The notes under the pieces were generated by a model that did no database searches, was not told the DNA's origin, and saw only the letters and a program-made list of their open reading frames with translations. A stretch of 64,000 nucleotides of DNA from CBDCVD01 sp965224015 (GTDB taxonomy: Bacteria; Pseudomonadota; Alphaproteobacteria; Rhizobiales; CBDCVD01). Positions 15,941 through 24,442 of this stretch are shown in pieces. Both the position numbers and the translations under genes were made by a program. Every line of letters starts with the position of its first letter. The first letter of the stretch is position 1. Location of the stretch: positions 1,488,001 through 1,552,000 of the forward strand of contig OZ245032.1 in NCBI GenBank assembly GCA_965224015.1, in the 5' to 3' direction.

Positions 15941-16525
15941 TCAGCCGCGCTCGTGATACTGACGGGTTTCGTCGTACCAACGATCCCCAACGGGATAATC
16001 CGGCCTTCGCCTTATTTTCCAGCCGCCATCGCGAAACGCATAGGCGATGACCCGACCATCAATGTGGGTGTGGTGCCGGCGCGCCTTGTGCCAGCCAAGC
16101 AACCGCGCCCAATGCAACAACGGCAGTGGCGGCACATAAACATAGTCCAAAGACACAATGTCGCGATTGGCGTCTACACTGCCAAACTCAAAACACGTCT
16201 GATAGGTATAAAGCAGCAACTCCCGCCGCACCTCACAAAGCTGCTGCGGCGCCCGCGACGTCCAGTCGATCATGTCGTCTGTGGGGGGCGTGCCGGGTGC
16301 ATCGTTGGCGCTGGCGGTGGGGCGCGCACCTGGTGCTTGCCCCAAGCCTTCATGGCCAAAATGGTGCTTGAGATGACGCGCCTTGAAGTCGGCGTGACGC
16401 GCCAGAATGCGCGTGTCCGCCCATACGGCCAGGCGATTGTCAACAAACAGCACCGCAACAATCGTCAATAGGACTTTCCAAAACCGAGATACTTTCCGCG
16501 GTTTTAGCAGGTTTTTCAGTTTCAC
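15941..16525 (-). CDS. Single-helix membrane-anchored protein, paralogue 3 (orphan)
   Basis: A 194-residue, more diverged paralogue: helix VLLTIVAVLFVDNRLAVW, then ILARHADFKARH, QLCEVRRELLLYTYQTCFE, VYVPPLPLLHWARLLGWHK and GRVIAYAFRDGGW. It has an insertion of about 35 Gly/Pro/Ala-rich residues after the HADFK motif. GTG at 16525 is preferred with GGGGAAG upstream; a longer frame reaches 16636 without a ribosome site. Unlike its relatives it has no lipase behind it, so it may be an orphan immunity-like gene at the edge of the island. Its GC-rich composition fits the chromosome better than the other genes of the island. Confidence 0.65.
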   Translation of the reverse strand: MKLKNLLKPRKVSRFWKVLLTIVAVLFVDNRLAVWADTRILARHADFKARHLKHHFGHEGLGQAPGARPTASANDAPGTPPTDDMIDWTSRAPQQLCEVRRELLLYTYQTCFEFGSVDANRDIVSLDYVYVPPLPLLHWARLLGWHKARRHHTHIDGRVIAYAFRDGGWKIRRRPDYPVGDRWYDETRQYHERG

Positions 16526-16675
16526 CGCCGGCTTCCCCTTTTCCCCTGTTCCCCATCGAAACCGCCTTCCAGCCAGGCCAGAATGTCGCCTGCTTACCGC
16601 CGCTCGCCAAACAAGGGACCGTCTTGAGCCACGCATAGCGGACCGATCAACGCCGCTCCCGTATAAAGCACAGGG

Positions 16676-17042
16676 CTAGAGCGTATCAGGTCTTAATAGA
16701 ATCAATTCTGTTTCTCGATTGGCGAGGCGATTCCTAAGCTCAAGGCGATCGAAGAGCGATGGCGACCCATCTCTCAAGAGCGGCTTGGGCGTGGGCGTTG
16801 CGCCAATCGGAAACCCGAAGGGACGGGCGCTTTTGCTATAGATTTAGAGGGCGATCAGCTTTATAGGGTTAGCTTTACCCCTGGCAAAATGGGTACAGCT
16901 AACCCCATGCTGATCTCATATGGACCTTAAGCCTCTTGCAAATAGCCCCACTATATCCTGCGAGACCTAAGGCCCATCTTGGCGCAAAATCGCCCAAGTA
17001 CCTTTTGGCAGAATGGTTCTATTAAGACCTGACACGCTCTAG
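16676..17042. mobile_element. Complete family-A MITE-like element, 367 bp with ~34-bp terminal inverted repeats
   Basis: The left end CTAGAGCGTATCAGGTCTTA and the inverted right end (reading CTAGAGCGTGTCAGGTCTTA on the other strand) match over about 34 bases, through the ATTCTG at the inner edge. The interior has no ORF of size; it carries the family-D palindrome at 16841-16922. CTAG at each outer edge could be part of the terminal repeat or the target duplication. Fragments of the same ends occur at 278, 3694, 19177, 20272, 62030 and 63630. It probably moves with a transposase supplied in trans, which is not in this window. Confidence 0.75.
16841..16922. repeat. Family-D palindromic unit, copy 1
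   Basis: The unit starts GATTTAGAGGGCGATCAGC and contains nested inverted repeats: GATCAGC pairs with GCTGATC and GGGTTAGCT with AGCTAACCC. A second, less symmetrical copy is at 62975-63053 (ATTTAGAGGGCGATCAGC), again directly after a TTTTGCTATA sequence. Confidence 0.7.
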
Positions 17043-17532
17043 GGACGCCAGTGGTACGCGGGGACACGCGGATTGCGCGCCGCTACGCAATTGCCGAGCA
17101 ACGATCCGGGAGGACATGTGCGTCTATTTATGAATTATTGTTGGGCACACGTATGCGACACATCCCCGACCCCCAAGGCGCTGCATCCGTCCCGTAATCC
17201 CAATCATGGCTCAATACACGCAATACCATGGCACTAGCTATCCCTGTGCCGGTAGTACGTTGTACCGGTTGCATCCCGGCACCGGCTGTACCCTTGCGCA
17301 TCGACGACACCCTACTAGCCCTTGCACCCGGCGCCGAAACAGATCAAACGGGTAAACTCAAATAATATACAGTTGCAACTATAAATCAGCACACGCAGAT
17401 TGCAACATAAAAGTTGACGTTGGAGAGAAATCCTGTCCTGTTTACTGGTTCTCACAACATGGCGGAGCAAGGCGGCTCATCAACGCTATTACTATCCTCA
17501 CCCTCACCCTCACCCTCAGCCTGGACCCACCC

Positions 17533-18153
17533 TTAAAAGTCCTCCGGCTCCGTCCCCTCATAGCTATCATTACCATCATAGCCCTCGCCCCCATCATTAC
17601 TGTTATCGCCTGAATTGGAGACCCCATGTTTGGCGTTTGCAAGGGGCAGCGAATAGTTCGCCCCTATGATGGAAAAATTAAGCCGCCGGAGAAGCTTATC
17701 CGTGCGCCCGATATCAATCCCCGACGTGACATGTATCATAATCTCGCGCGATCCACGAAGCTCTGACCATTTTATCAGGCCGTTCAACATACGTAGGGCT
17801 GCCTTGCCGCCAACCGCTGATCGTCTGAACCTATCGCGGACATAGAATGCATATACTGTTGTGATCAAATCTTCGTGGCCAACTATGTACTCTCCGACGG
17901 CACAATAGAGCAGGCCAACAGGCTCCTCACCAAACATGGAAAGGATCAAACCATAGCGCTCCGGCTCGTCAATGGCGCGCATAAAAAGCGCCCGATGCCG
18001 ACGAAAACTAAAAGGAATATCCGCAAAGCGCGTCTCCGCATGAAGCTTTGTCGTCAAAAGCTGCACTGGCTCCAGGTCATCAAACCTGTCGGCCAGACGG
18101 ATCTTCAGCACCCGCTCAGCATCAGCAATATTCGCAAACTCGGCATTCGTCAA
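17533..18153 (-). CDS. GNAT-like N-acetyltransferase with acidic tail
   Basis: The 206-residue product looks like a GNAT fold: LHAETRFADIPFSF, then a central strand GEEPVGLLYCAVGEYIV, TVYAFYVRDRFRRSAVGGKAALRML (the R/Q-x-x-G-x-G/A acetyl-CoA loop is imperfect here), and EIMIHVTSG. The last 30 residues are very acidic and Gly/Asn-rich (SGDNSNDGGEGYDGNDSYEG). TTG at 18153 is chosen because AGGAGG lies about eight bases upstream; the frame is open to 18270. It follows the oxygenase-like gene in the same direction and may be co-transcribed. Such acetyltransferase-like genes are frequent in phage-like clusters; substrate unknown. Confidence 0.55.
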   Translation of the reverse strand: MTNAEFANIADAERVLKIRLADRFDDLEPVQLLTTKLHAETRFADIPFSFRRHRALFMRAIDEPERYGLILSMFGEEPVGLLYCAVGEYIVGHEDLITTVYAFYVRDRFRRSAVGGKAALRMLNGLIKWSELRGSREIMIHVTSGIDIGRTDKLLRRLNFSIIGANYSLPLANAKHGVSNSGDNSNDGGEGYDGNDSYEGTEPEDF

Positions 18154-18211
18154 CGAAGCCACCTCCTTCTCACTTCTACACCTGCGAACGTCCGTACAAG
18201 GCTTGTATTCA

Positions 18212-18901
18212 TTAAATTTTTTTCTGAGATAGATTGAAACTAATGATAATGCGGTCACTAGCGCGGCCAACCGCCTCCGATAGATTAGGGGTCACCGCAT
18301 GATAAAGCCAACTTGGAAACATCAACATCTTGCCAGCAATCGGGGTAAAATTCACTTTCGTCCAGCAGGACTGCGGCCGTTTGCGATCCGTGCGATACGT
18401 CGCCTGCTTCATCACATTCGCCGTTCGCGGGTCAACAAACTCAATATTGCCTGAGCCCTCAGGCGCCTGAACGTAATACACGCCACTCCAAAGTGATCCA
18501 GGATGTATGTGCGCCCGATTTGAGCAGCCTTTTTCATTGATAATTGACCACATCGTGCCAATGCGAAGTGCATAGTCGGGGTGATAGCCCAGCTTTTCAG
18601 AAATCACCGCTCCCAAGGCGTGAACATAAAGGGCAATGTCTTCAAACGCCGCCTCTTGGTGTAAAAAATTGTGGCTATGCCAACCGCCAAGCTGGGGAAA
18701 GTTCGATCGATTCAGGCCTACGCTGTCGCGCTCGCGCTCGGCGTAAATGGCTTCAATAAGATGTGTGTTGATTGCTCGCGCGCCCGGAACCATGAGCGAA
18801 TAAACTAGTGATGGAAAATAATAATTCTCGTTCAAAGCATTATCGGGCAACAGTGATGCAAATTCCGTATGTGCATGCCCCACTCTTACAGATTCGTTCA
18901 T
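18212..18901 (-). CDS. Putative 2-oxoglutarate/Fe(II)-dependent oxygenase (TIGR02466-like)
   Basis: A 229-residue protein with the pattern of the TIGR02466 group. HIHPGSLWSGVYYVQAPEGS has the first iron-binding region (H-x-H or H...), and a later FPSWLYHAVTPN supplies the distal histidine. An arginine follows near SDRIIISFNLS, the usual 2-oxoglutarate contact. The family is common in marine alphaproteobacteria and their phages, with unknown substrates. The ATG at 18901 is used; a GTG at 18928 would add nine residues. It is transcribed with the GNAT-like gene, 58 bases apart. Confidence 0.75.
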   Translation of the reverse strand: MNESVRVGHAHTEFASLLPDNALNENYYFPSLVYSLMVPGARAINTHLIEAIYAERERDSVGLNRSNFPQLGGWHSHNFLHQEAAFEDIALYVHALGAVISEKLGYHPDYALRIGTMWSIINEKGCSNRAHIHPGSLWSGVYYVQAPEGSGNIEFVDPRTANVMKQATYRTDRKRPQSCWTKVNFTPIAGKMLMFPSWLYHAVTPNLSEAVGRASDRIIISFNLSQKKI

Positions 18902-19633
18902 TCCTGTTCCCCATTCTTTGTCACGCACACACGTTAATCGATGGCCAATGTTGGCGTCCCTTGCCGCAAATAACCTGTATGCAAAGTTCTAGATCCTTTC
19001 CGACTTCGTTGGATAAGCTCAAGCCCTTAGCCTAAGCCTTTCTCAGCTACCCATGCAGGCTGTCCGAAGATGGAAAAGATCAGGAAGTGGGCCAGCCAAG
19101 GTGATAAATAAAGGTTGTTGTCTTGTTTGCATTACAACAACACCATCCCCCAATGCAACTATAAAGTTTAGTCGCCAGAGCGTGTCATGTCTTATGATAT
19201 TGCTGGTTTTTGCGCGATGATTGGTTCCACTGACCGGCCTTCAACAGCCGGTCAGTGGCGGTGGTCGGATCGAGATACGCTTGGTCGTTTAGGACCGTTT
19301 TAGGGCGTTTGCAAAGGTTCTCCCCTTGGCAAAGGTTAATACCAAGGGTCTTTGACAAGGGCCCATGGATTAGCGTCAAAGAGGTGTGTTATCAAGGCCC
19401 CACCTCAGCCGGCGTGTACATAAAGCCAATGCCGCTGGTATAATCCCTTGCAGGCGCGACGCTTCGCCCAGGCACAGGGAACACGCGCCAGGAGCGATGA
19501 TGCCGTATGGAGATGGGTCTTGTAATGGAGATCCATTTCAGATTGGGAGATATTTATCTTGATATGTTTGTGATGTCGAAGAGGATGGTAAACCAGACTG
19601 TCAGTTTTGTGCATCAATATAACATCGGTAAAA
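18902..19633. other. Gene-free stretch with family-A and family-B repeats
   Basis: A short family-A fragment at about 19177 (AGAGCGTGTCATGTCTTA) and the family-B unit at 19339-19441 occupy part of the region. An inverted repeat GACCGGCCTTC/GCCGGTC lies around 19232-19255. No convincing gene is seen in the rest. Confidence 0.5.
19339..19441. repeat. Family-B dispersed repeat, copy 2
   Basis: A 103-bp copy running from ATACCAAGGGTCTTTG to GCCGCTGGTAT, in the same orientation as the copy at 3285-3387. Internal segments GATTAGCGTCAAAGAGGT and ATAAAGCCAAT are shared. Confidence 0.8.
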
Positions 19634-19831
19634 TCAAATTATACTTAACCTGCGTCTCACGGAACGACTTACAGGATCGGATCTGAGGCCTTCCAGGACA
19701 TAGTCAAGCGTTGGCGCCGGCGGCGTCTCGCTGTCGCTGTCTTCCTGTTTATAAACCAGGATAACCGGATGGTAAGCTCCTGTTTTCCCTACTGGATTAA
19801 AACCAATCTTCATCGTGTAGGTCGTGCACAT
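19634..19831 (-). CDS. Small protein, unknown (65 residues)
   Basis: The frame starts at an ATG with GGAGG eight bases upstream. It encodes MCTTYTMKIGFNPVGKTG followed by a strand AYHPVILVYKQED, an acidic Pro-rich linker and a basic tail (SRSVRRRLSII). There is no signal peptide or membrane segment. The strong ribosome site and sensible composition make it a likely real gene. No family is recognised. Confidence 0.5.
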   Translation of the reverse strand: MCTTYTMKIGFNPVGKTGAYHPVILVYKQEDSDSETPPAPTLDYVLEGLRSDPVSRSVRRRLSII

Positions 19832-19871
19832 AATGTTATCCTCCCGATGGAATATAGTCCGTTACCTGCAT

Positions 19872-20240
19872 TCAGCGGTCCATGAATGTATAGGGACCCG
19901 GTGCATCAGCACATCTGACCATACTGAAAGCAGAAGAGAGAGATTTTTCGTTAGAAGAGACATATTCCTCGTCTCTGTATTCCCTTTCTCTAAACCGTAT
20001 TATTGATGTATCCGTCGTAAACAAATTTCCATGAATTATAAGAGCAATATCTAATTTTAATTTTTTTTCATGATGAACCCATGTGAAATTCCCATGACCA
20101 TTATTACTTGGGAATTTGTAGCACTTCCATCCCTTGGCTTTCAATATGCGAAAGTATTTATTGGTAATATCTATATCTCTGCTTAGTGGGTATCGAGGAA
20201 ATCCAATACAGTAAGGAGTGGGGGGAGACTGGCCGAGCAT
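19872..20240 (-). CDS. Hypothetical protein (122 residues)
   Basis: An AT-rich frame with the look of a soluble domain: YPLSRDIDITNKYFRIL, KGWKCYKFPSNNGHGNFTW, KKLKLDIALIIHGN, then a charged end. The start has no clear ribosome site. A domain of this layout (tyrosine-rich strand, W-x-C turn) resembles small immunity-type proteins, but no family can be named. It lies 40 bases upstream of the 65-residue gene on the same strand. Confidence 0.4.
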   Translation of the reverse strand: MLGQSPPTPYCIGFPRYPLSRDIDITNKYFRILKAKGWKCYKFPSNNGHGNFTWVHHEKKLKLDIALIIHGNLFTTDTSIIRFREREYRDEEYVSSNEKSLSSAFSMVRCADAPGPYTFMDR

Positions 20241-20271
20241 GCCTGGACAGCCTATTGAAAGTTCACATCTT

Positions 20272-20315
20272 AGAGCGTATCAGGTTTTAATAGAACCATT
20301 CTGACGGAGCGCTTT
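20272..20315. repeat. Family-A terminal fragment
   Basis: TAGAGCGTATCAGG followed by TTTTAATAGAACCATTCTG is one end of the family-A element. Next to it AGCGC-TTTC-GCGCT (about 20308-20321) forms a small hairpin just beyond the deoA stop and may help end that operon. Confidence 0.65.
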
Positions 20316-20329
20316 CGCGCTTTATGTCC

Positions 20330-21700
20330 TTAATTTTCGGCTGCAAGTCGATCCGTTGCAGCACTGGCATCCATGCGATCAATCACCATGGTCGGTAATA
20401 CGGCCTCACGACCGATCTGCACCGCCGCGCGTACCGCCTCACAGGCTCGCTCAACAGACACTTCATCGGCCCCGTGCACAAGACAAATGGGACGCATGGC
20501 ATCAACAGTCGTGCCAATAGGAGCGAAGTCCTCGTATCCCACCCGGTAATCGATCGTGGCCTGCGCGTTGAGACGCCCTCCACCTAAATGAATGATCGCC
20601 AATCCCAAGTCCCGAACCCTCTGGCCGGTCATCACACCAGCCTCGCGGGCAAAGCAGGGCATAACAACAGGAGCCGATGCGAGAGACTTGGAAGGCCTAT
20701 CCATAAGGTCGGCCGGACCACCAAGGGCATGAACCATGCGCGCAAACCGCTCCGCAGCCGTACCGGAGTCGAGCGCCCGTTCGGCCATCATCTCCCCAAC
20801 CTCGCTGCTGTCCGCCAAGCCGCCAAGAACAAGCATTTCCGCCGCCAGTGCCATAATCACCGTGTGCAAGCGTGGCTCACGCGCTGCCCCGGATAAGTAA
20901 TCAATGGCCTCACGCACTTCAAGGACATTGCCCGCGTTCGCCCCCAGGATGCTGTTCATGTCGGTCACAAGAGCCGTGCACCTCACCCCACCCTTATTGG
21001 CAACAGCGATGATACTGGCAGCCAAATCCAAAGACGTATCCATTTGGGGAAGAAACGCGCCGTTTCCGGTCTTGATGTCCATCACGAGCGCATCAAGACC
21101 AGCGGCAAACTTTTTTGACAGGATCGACGGCGTGATCAGCGCGATCGGCTCCGTTGTGGCGGTCACATCGCGAATGGCATATAGACGCCGGTCAGCGGGA
21201 ACCAGGTCATCGGTCTGACCGACAATGGCGCAGCCGGCTTGCTTAACTGTTTGTCGAAACCGGCTCAAATCGGGCGCAGTATTATAGCCTGGAATAGAAT
21301 CGAGCTTATCAAGGGTGCCACCGGTGTGGCCAAGCCCACGTCCTGAGATCATCGGTACATAACCGCCAGCCGCAGCAACAATTGCCGCAAGGGGCAAGCT
21401 GACCTTGTCACCAACGCCGCCGGTGGAGTGTTTGTCCAGCACCGGGCCGTGCAGCCCCTCCCCGGTCCAGTCGAGCACGCTGCCCGAGTTCTTCATGGCA
21501 TGGGCCATGGCCACCCGCTCGTCGATGCTCAGGCCGCGAAAATAAACCGCCATGGCAAAGGCCGCCGTTTGGCCCTCGCTCAATGTGCCGTCCGTAAGAC
21601 CGTCCACCAAAAACGCAATCTCCTGGATCGATAGGGCCCCACCGTCGCGCTTTTTTCTGATGATTTCCTGTGGAAGAAAAGGTGCCCCATCTGTGCCCAT
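20330..21700 (-). CDS. deoA: Thymidine phosphorylase
   Basis: The 456-residue enzyme splits thymidine with phosphate into thymine and 2-deoxyribose-1-phosphate in the cytoplasm. Family motifs: DKHSTGGVGDKVSLPLA (phosphate and pyrimidine site), GRGLGHTGGTLDKLDSIPG, AIRDVTATTEPIALITPSIL and SKKFAAGLDALVMDIKTGNG. The C-terminal alpha/beta domain is present (GGGRLNAQATIDYRVGY). The ATG at 21700 has AGGAG in front and shares its A with the TAA of the upstream permease gene (TAATG), so translation is coupled. The open frame continues to 22156 only by chance through the permease gene. As last gene of the nucleoside ABC operon it would use imported thymidine. Confidence 0.92.
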   Translation of the reverse strand: MGTDGAPFLPQEIIRKKRDGGALSIQEIAFLVDGLTDGTLSEGQTAAFAMAVYFRGLSIDERVAMAHAMKNSGSVLDWTGEGLHGPVLDKHSTGGVGDKVSLPLAAIVAAAGGYVPMISGRGLGHTGGTLDKLDSIPGYNTAPDLSRFRQTVKQAGCAIVGQTDDLVPADRRLYAIRDVTATTEPIALITPSILSKKFAAGLDALVMDIKTGNGAFLPQMDTSLDLAASIIAVANKGGVRCTALVTDMNSILGANAGNVLEVREAIDYLSGAAREPRLHTVIMALAAEMLVLGGLADSSEVGEMMAERALDSGTAAERFARMVHALGGPADLMDRPSKSLASAPVVMPCFAREAGVMTGQRVRDLGLAIIHLGGGRLNAQATIDYRVGYEDFAPIGTTVDAMRPICLVHGADEVSVERACEAVRAAVQIGREAVLPTMVIDRMDASAATDRLAAEN

Positions 21701-22674
21701 TATCGCTCCTTGACGTAGGGTTGACCGATAGCCTTGGGGGCAATGGCCTTGCCGAGAAATCCAGCCAACAGGATGACCGTCATAATATAGGGAAGGGCCT
21801 GAATAAGCTGCACCGGTGCCTGACCGATAAGCGGCAGAACCATCCCTTGCAGGCGGATCGCAACCGCGTCCAAAAAGCCGAACATCAAACAACCCACAAG
21901 AGCAAGAAACGGTCGCCATTTGCCAAAAATCAGCGCCGCCAAGGCAATGTAACCCTGTCCCGCCGACATCTCGCGCACAAAGCTGGCGTTTTGACCAATA
22001 GAAAGGTAAGTCCCCGCAATACCGCACAAAATACCGCCAACCAAGATCGCCCGGTAGCGTAACCACGCAACCGAAATGCCTGCCGTGTCCACAGCCTGCG
22101 GGTTCTCGCCAACAGCGCGCAGGCGCAGCCCGAAACGGGTGCGAAACACCACCCACCAGGTCAGTGGAACAACCAAAAACGCTACATAGACAAGCAAATT
22201 GTGCCCGCTGATCACCTGCTCATAAAACCGCCCTACAAAGGGGACGGCACCAAGGGTCTCAGACAGAGGCAGCTCAATGGACAGAAACCGCGCTGTATTC
22301 GGCAGGCTCGGGGTTTGTCCGCCCTGCTTGAACCACGCGTGACCCAAAACGACCGTCATGCCGGAGACAAGAATATTAATAGCCACGGCGCTCACGATCT
22401 GATTGCCGCGATGGGTGACACAAGCAAAAGCGTGTAGCGCCGACAGGCTCGTGGCAATCACAACGCCAGCCATAAGACCAATCCAGGCAGAGCCATAGAT
22501 GGCGGCGGCGGCGGCAGCGGCAAAGGCTGAGGCGAGAAGCTTGCCTTCGAGCGATATATCGACAACACCGGAGCGCTCCGAAAAAAGACCCGCCATGGCG
22601 CATAGCACCAGGGGCGTCGAGACCCGAAGGGTCGCGTCAAGAACAGGAAAGAAAAACTGAATAAACTCGTTCAT
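21700..22674 (-). CDS. Nucleoside ABC transporter permease, BmpC/NupQ type
   Basis: A 324-residue integral membrane protein of the branched-chain/nucleoside permease family with about eight helices. It shows the conserved GLFSERSGVVDISLEGKLL region, VSAVAINILVSGMTVVLGHAW, and the EAA-like RAVGENPQAVDTAGI loop that contacts the ATPase. Its ATG overlaps the stop of the partner permease by four bases (ATGA). Together they form the membrane channel of a BMP-type nucleoside importer. Confidence 0.9.
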   Translation of the reverse strand: MNEFIQFFFPVLDATLRVSTPLVLCAMAGLFSERSGVVDISLEGKLLASAFAAAAAAAIYGSAWIGLMAGVVIATSLSALHAFACVTHRGNQIVSAVAINILVSGMTVVLGHAWFKQGGQTPSLPNTARFLSIELPLSETLGAVPFVGRFYEQVISGHNLLVYVAFLVVPLTWWVVFRTRFGLRLRAVGENPQAVDTAGISVAWLRYRAILVGGILCGIAGTYLSIGQNASFVREMSAGQGYIALAALIFGKWRPFLALVGCLMFGFLDAVAIRLQGMVLPLIGQAPVQLIQALPYIMTVILLAGFLGKAIAPKAIGQPYVKER

Positions 22675-23777
22675 GCTGCACCTGTCCGGCGAACAAACGG
22701 CCTGGCGATAATATCGCGCATCATGTAGACAAGCGCGCCTGAGAACAGGATAATCAACCCCTGAATAACCACGACCATCTCGCGGGTGATATTGGGCATT
22801 TCAAACGCCAGGTCGGCACCTCCCTGGTAAAGGGCGCCGAACAGCAGGCTGGCAAGGACAATGCCAATGGGATGATTTCTGCCCATGAGCGAAACAGCAA
22901 TCCCGGTAAATCCGTAACCGGCAACGAAATCCTGAATGATACGGTGATGCACCCCGAGAATTTCGTTGGTGGCAACGAGCCCAGCAAGGGCACCGGAAAT
23001 AAGCATTGTCACCACAATAATGCGGCGCGGCCGCGCCCCGGCATAAACGGCGGCACTCTCGTTAAACCCCGTCGCGCGCAGCTCATAGCCCCACGGCGAG
23101 CGCCACAGAAAAAGCCATACCGACACACAGCATAGCAGCGCCAAGACAAACGATAGATTGGCGGGAGAATTGGTCATGGTAATACCAAACCAGCCGACGA
23201 TCTCATGCAGCTGCGGCAAAAAGGCAGATTGGGCAAACTCGCGTGTCTCTGGCGACATTTGCCCGGGCTTGATGAGCACATTGACCAACAAATAGACCAT
23301 AAGCGCCGAGGCGATAAAATTGAACATAATCGTGGTGATCACAATATGGCTGCCACGGTAGGCCTGCAAATAGGCCGGAATAAAGGCCCAAAGCGCTCCA
23401 AACAACGCCGCTGCCAGAATGCCGGCGGGAATAACGACAATCCCCGGCAAATATTGATCCAGCGCAAGAACTGCCAGACCGGCTCCAAGACCGCCAATAT
23501 AGGCCTGTCCCTCACCGCCGATGTTGAAAAGCCCCGCATGAAAGGCAACCGCAACCGCAAGTCCGGTAAAAATAAAGTTGGTCGTGTAGTAAAGCGTATA
23601 GCCAAGGGCGCCCTGATAATAAAAAGCCCCCTTGATCAGATGGTTCACAGCCTCAAATGGATCCTCGCCAAGGCCCACGACAATCAACCCGGAAATAAAC
23701 AGGGCAATGGCAATATTGACGAGGGGCAATAGCCCCACATCTACCCAACGGGGAATGGTTCCTCCTGGCGTGCTCAT
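22671..23777 (-). CDS. Nucleoside ABC transporter permease, BmpB/NupP type
   Basis: A 368-residue permease with the family landmarks FNIGGEGQAYIGGLGAGLAVL, HIVITTIMFNFIASALMVYLL, the ATPase-contact loop LRATGFNESAAVYAGA, and GYGFTGIAVSLMGRNHPIG. The start ATGA overlaps the stop of the methyltransferase gene in front of it. In related operons this gene directly follows the ATPase gene; here a restriction-modification pair separates them. Confidence 0.9.
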   Translation of the reverse strand: MSTPGGTIPRWVDVGLLPLVNIAIALFISGLIVVGLGEDPFEAVNHLIKGAFYYQGALGYTLYYTTNFIFTGLAVAVAFHAGLFNIGGEGQAYIGGLGAGLAVLALDQYLPGIVVIPAGILAAALFGALWAFIPAYLQAYRGSHIVITTIMFNFIASALMVYLLVNVLIKPGQMSPETREFAQSAFLPQLHEIVGWFGITMTNSPANLSFVLALLCCVSVWLFLWRSPWGYELRATGFNESAAVYAGARPRRIIVVTMLISGALAGLVATNEILGVHHRIIQDFVAGYGFTGIAVSLMGRNHPIGIVLASLLFGALYQGGADLAFEMPNITREMVVVIQGLIILFSGALVYMMRDIIARPFVRRTGAA

Positions 23778-24442
23778 AATGTCATCGTGAGTTGTTTGTT
23801 CGTCTTTTTATCGCTTAAAGAATTGTGAGCATAGGTCTTCCAATTAGGGGCGTAGTCGCCGCAGGCTTGATCACCCCAATAACGCCAGCCATCTCTTTCA
23901 CCGCGTGCAAAAAGTTCCAAAAGCGGCCCCGGCGAACAGGCTTCGATAATTTCGTATTGCTCATCGGGTTTTCGGGAGTGTTCGCGTTTGCGTGACTGCA
24001 TGTAATTAACTTGACGCCGTCCTGGTGACAGCGTACGTGCGTTTTTTCCTCTAACGCCAAACAAAACCATCTCCGTAACGTTGCGAAAATAAAACCCGAC
24101 CCCACGACCATCGGACCCGCCATCCTTACGGACTTTACGCCAAATCAAATTGGTCTTGTAGGTAAAACCCCAGGCATCCATTACCCGAAGCGCGTCAGGA
24201 AGAAGCGCATTGGGAGTCCACAAGTACAAATGCGCGGTCGGTGCCAGAATTTCAGGGACGGGCAGGGCACAGATTTCATCAGTAGTTAAGGTCTCATAGC
24301 GATTGAGACGCTTATGTTCCGGCGCAACCTTTCCGGTCCGGTTCTTAAAGCGCCAAGGAGGATCCGCAAGAATCGTGGAAAACTCCGATCCCGACAAACT
24401 TGCACGAAAATCAGCAATGGTTTTCTCAATCTTGTCGGTCAT
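23774..24442 (-). CDS. MT-A70 family DNA adenine N6-methyltransferase
   Basis: A 222-residue methyltransferase with the catalytic DPPW motif at residues 27-30 (ILADPPWRF), an upstream EFST strand, and the MT-A70 core HLYLWTPNALLPDALRVMDAWGF, NLIWRK and REHSRKPDEQYEIIE. It transfers methyl from S-adenosylmethionine to adenine N6. It presumably protects the host from the BglII-like nuclease encoded just before it, whose gene it overlaps by 17 bases. The ATG at 24442 gives the shorter, family-typical start; the frame stays open to 24475. Its stop TGA overlaps the ATG of the next permease gene. Confidence 0.85.
   Translation of the reverse strand: MTDKIEKTIADFRASLSGSEFSTILADPPWRFKNRTGKVAPEHKRLNRYETLTTDEICALPVPEILAPTAHLYLWTPNALLPDALRVMDAWGFTYKTNLIWRKVRKDGGSDGRGVGFYFRNVTEMVLFGVRGKNARTLSPGRRQVNYMQSRKREHSRKPDEQYEIIEACSPGPLLELFARGERDGWRYWGDQACGDYAPNWKTYAHNSLSDKKTNKQLTMTL

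Larger units (their letters stand above)
16526..17532. other. About 1 kb without a gene: MITE-like element plus unassigned DNA
   Basis: Positions 16676-17042 are a complete family-A element with an internal family-D palindrome. From 17043 to 17532 no credible gene is seen. The stretch near 17495-17520 holds several CTCACC repeats. Short frames have no ribosome site and no family features; a decayed gene cannot be excluded. Confidence 0.5.

Noticed and set aside
17128..17310. 60-residue minus-strand frame
   Set aside because: No start signal and no similarity to any recognised family; kept only as unassigned DNA.
21700..22156. N-terminal extension of thymidine phosphorylase to 608 residues
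   Set aside because: The extension lies inside the permease gene in another frame; the ATG at 21700 with AGGAG and the family length fit much better.
22201..23732. Plus-strand frames opposite the two nucleoside permeases
   Set aside because: Antisense to clear membrane protein genes; composition (Lys/Arg/His/Asn-rich) is that of a reversed hydrophobic frame.
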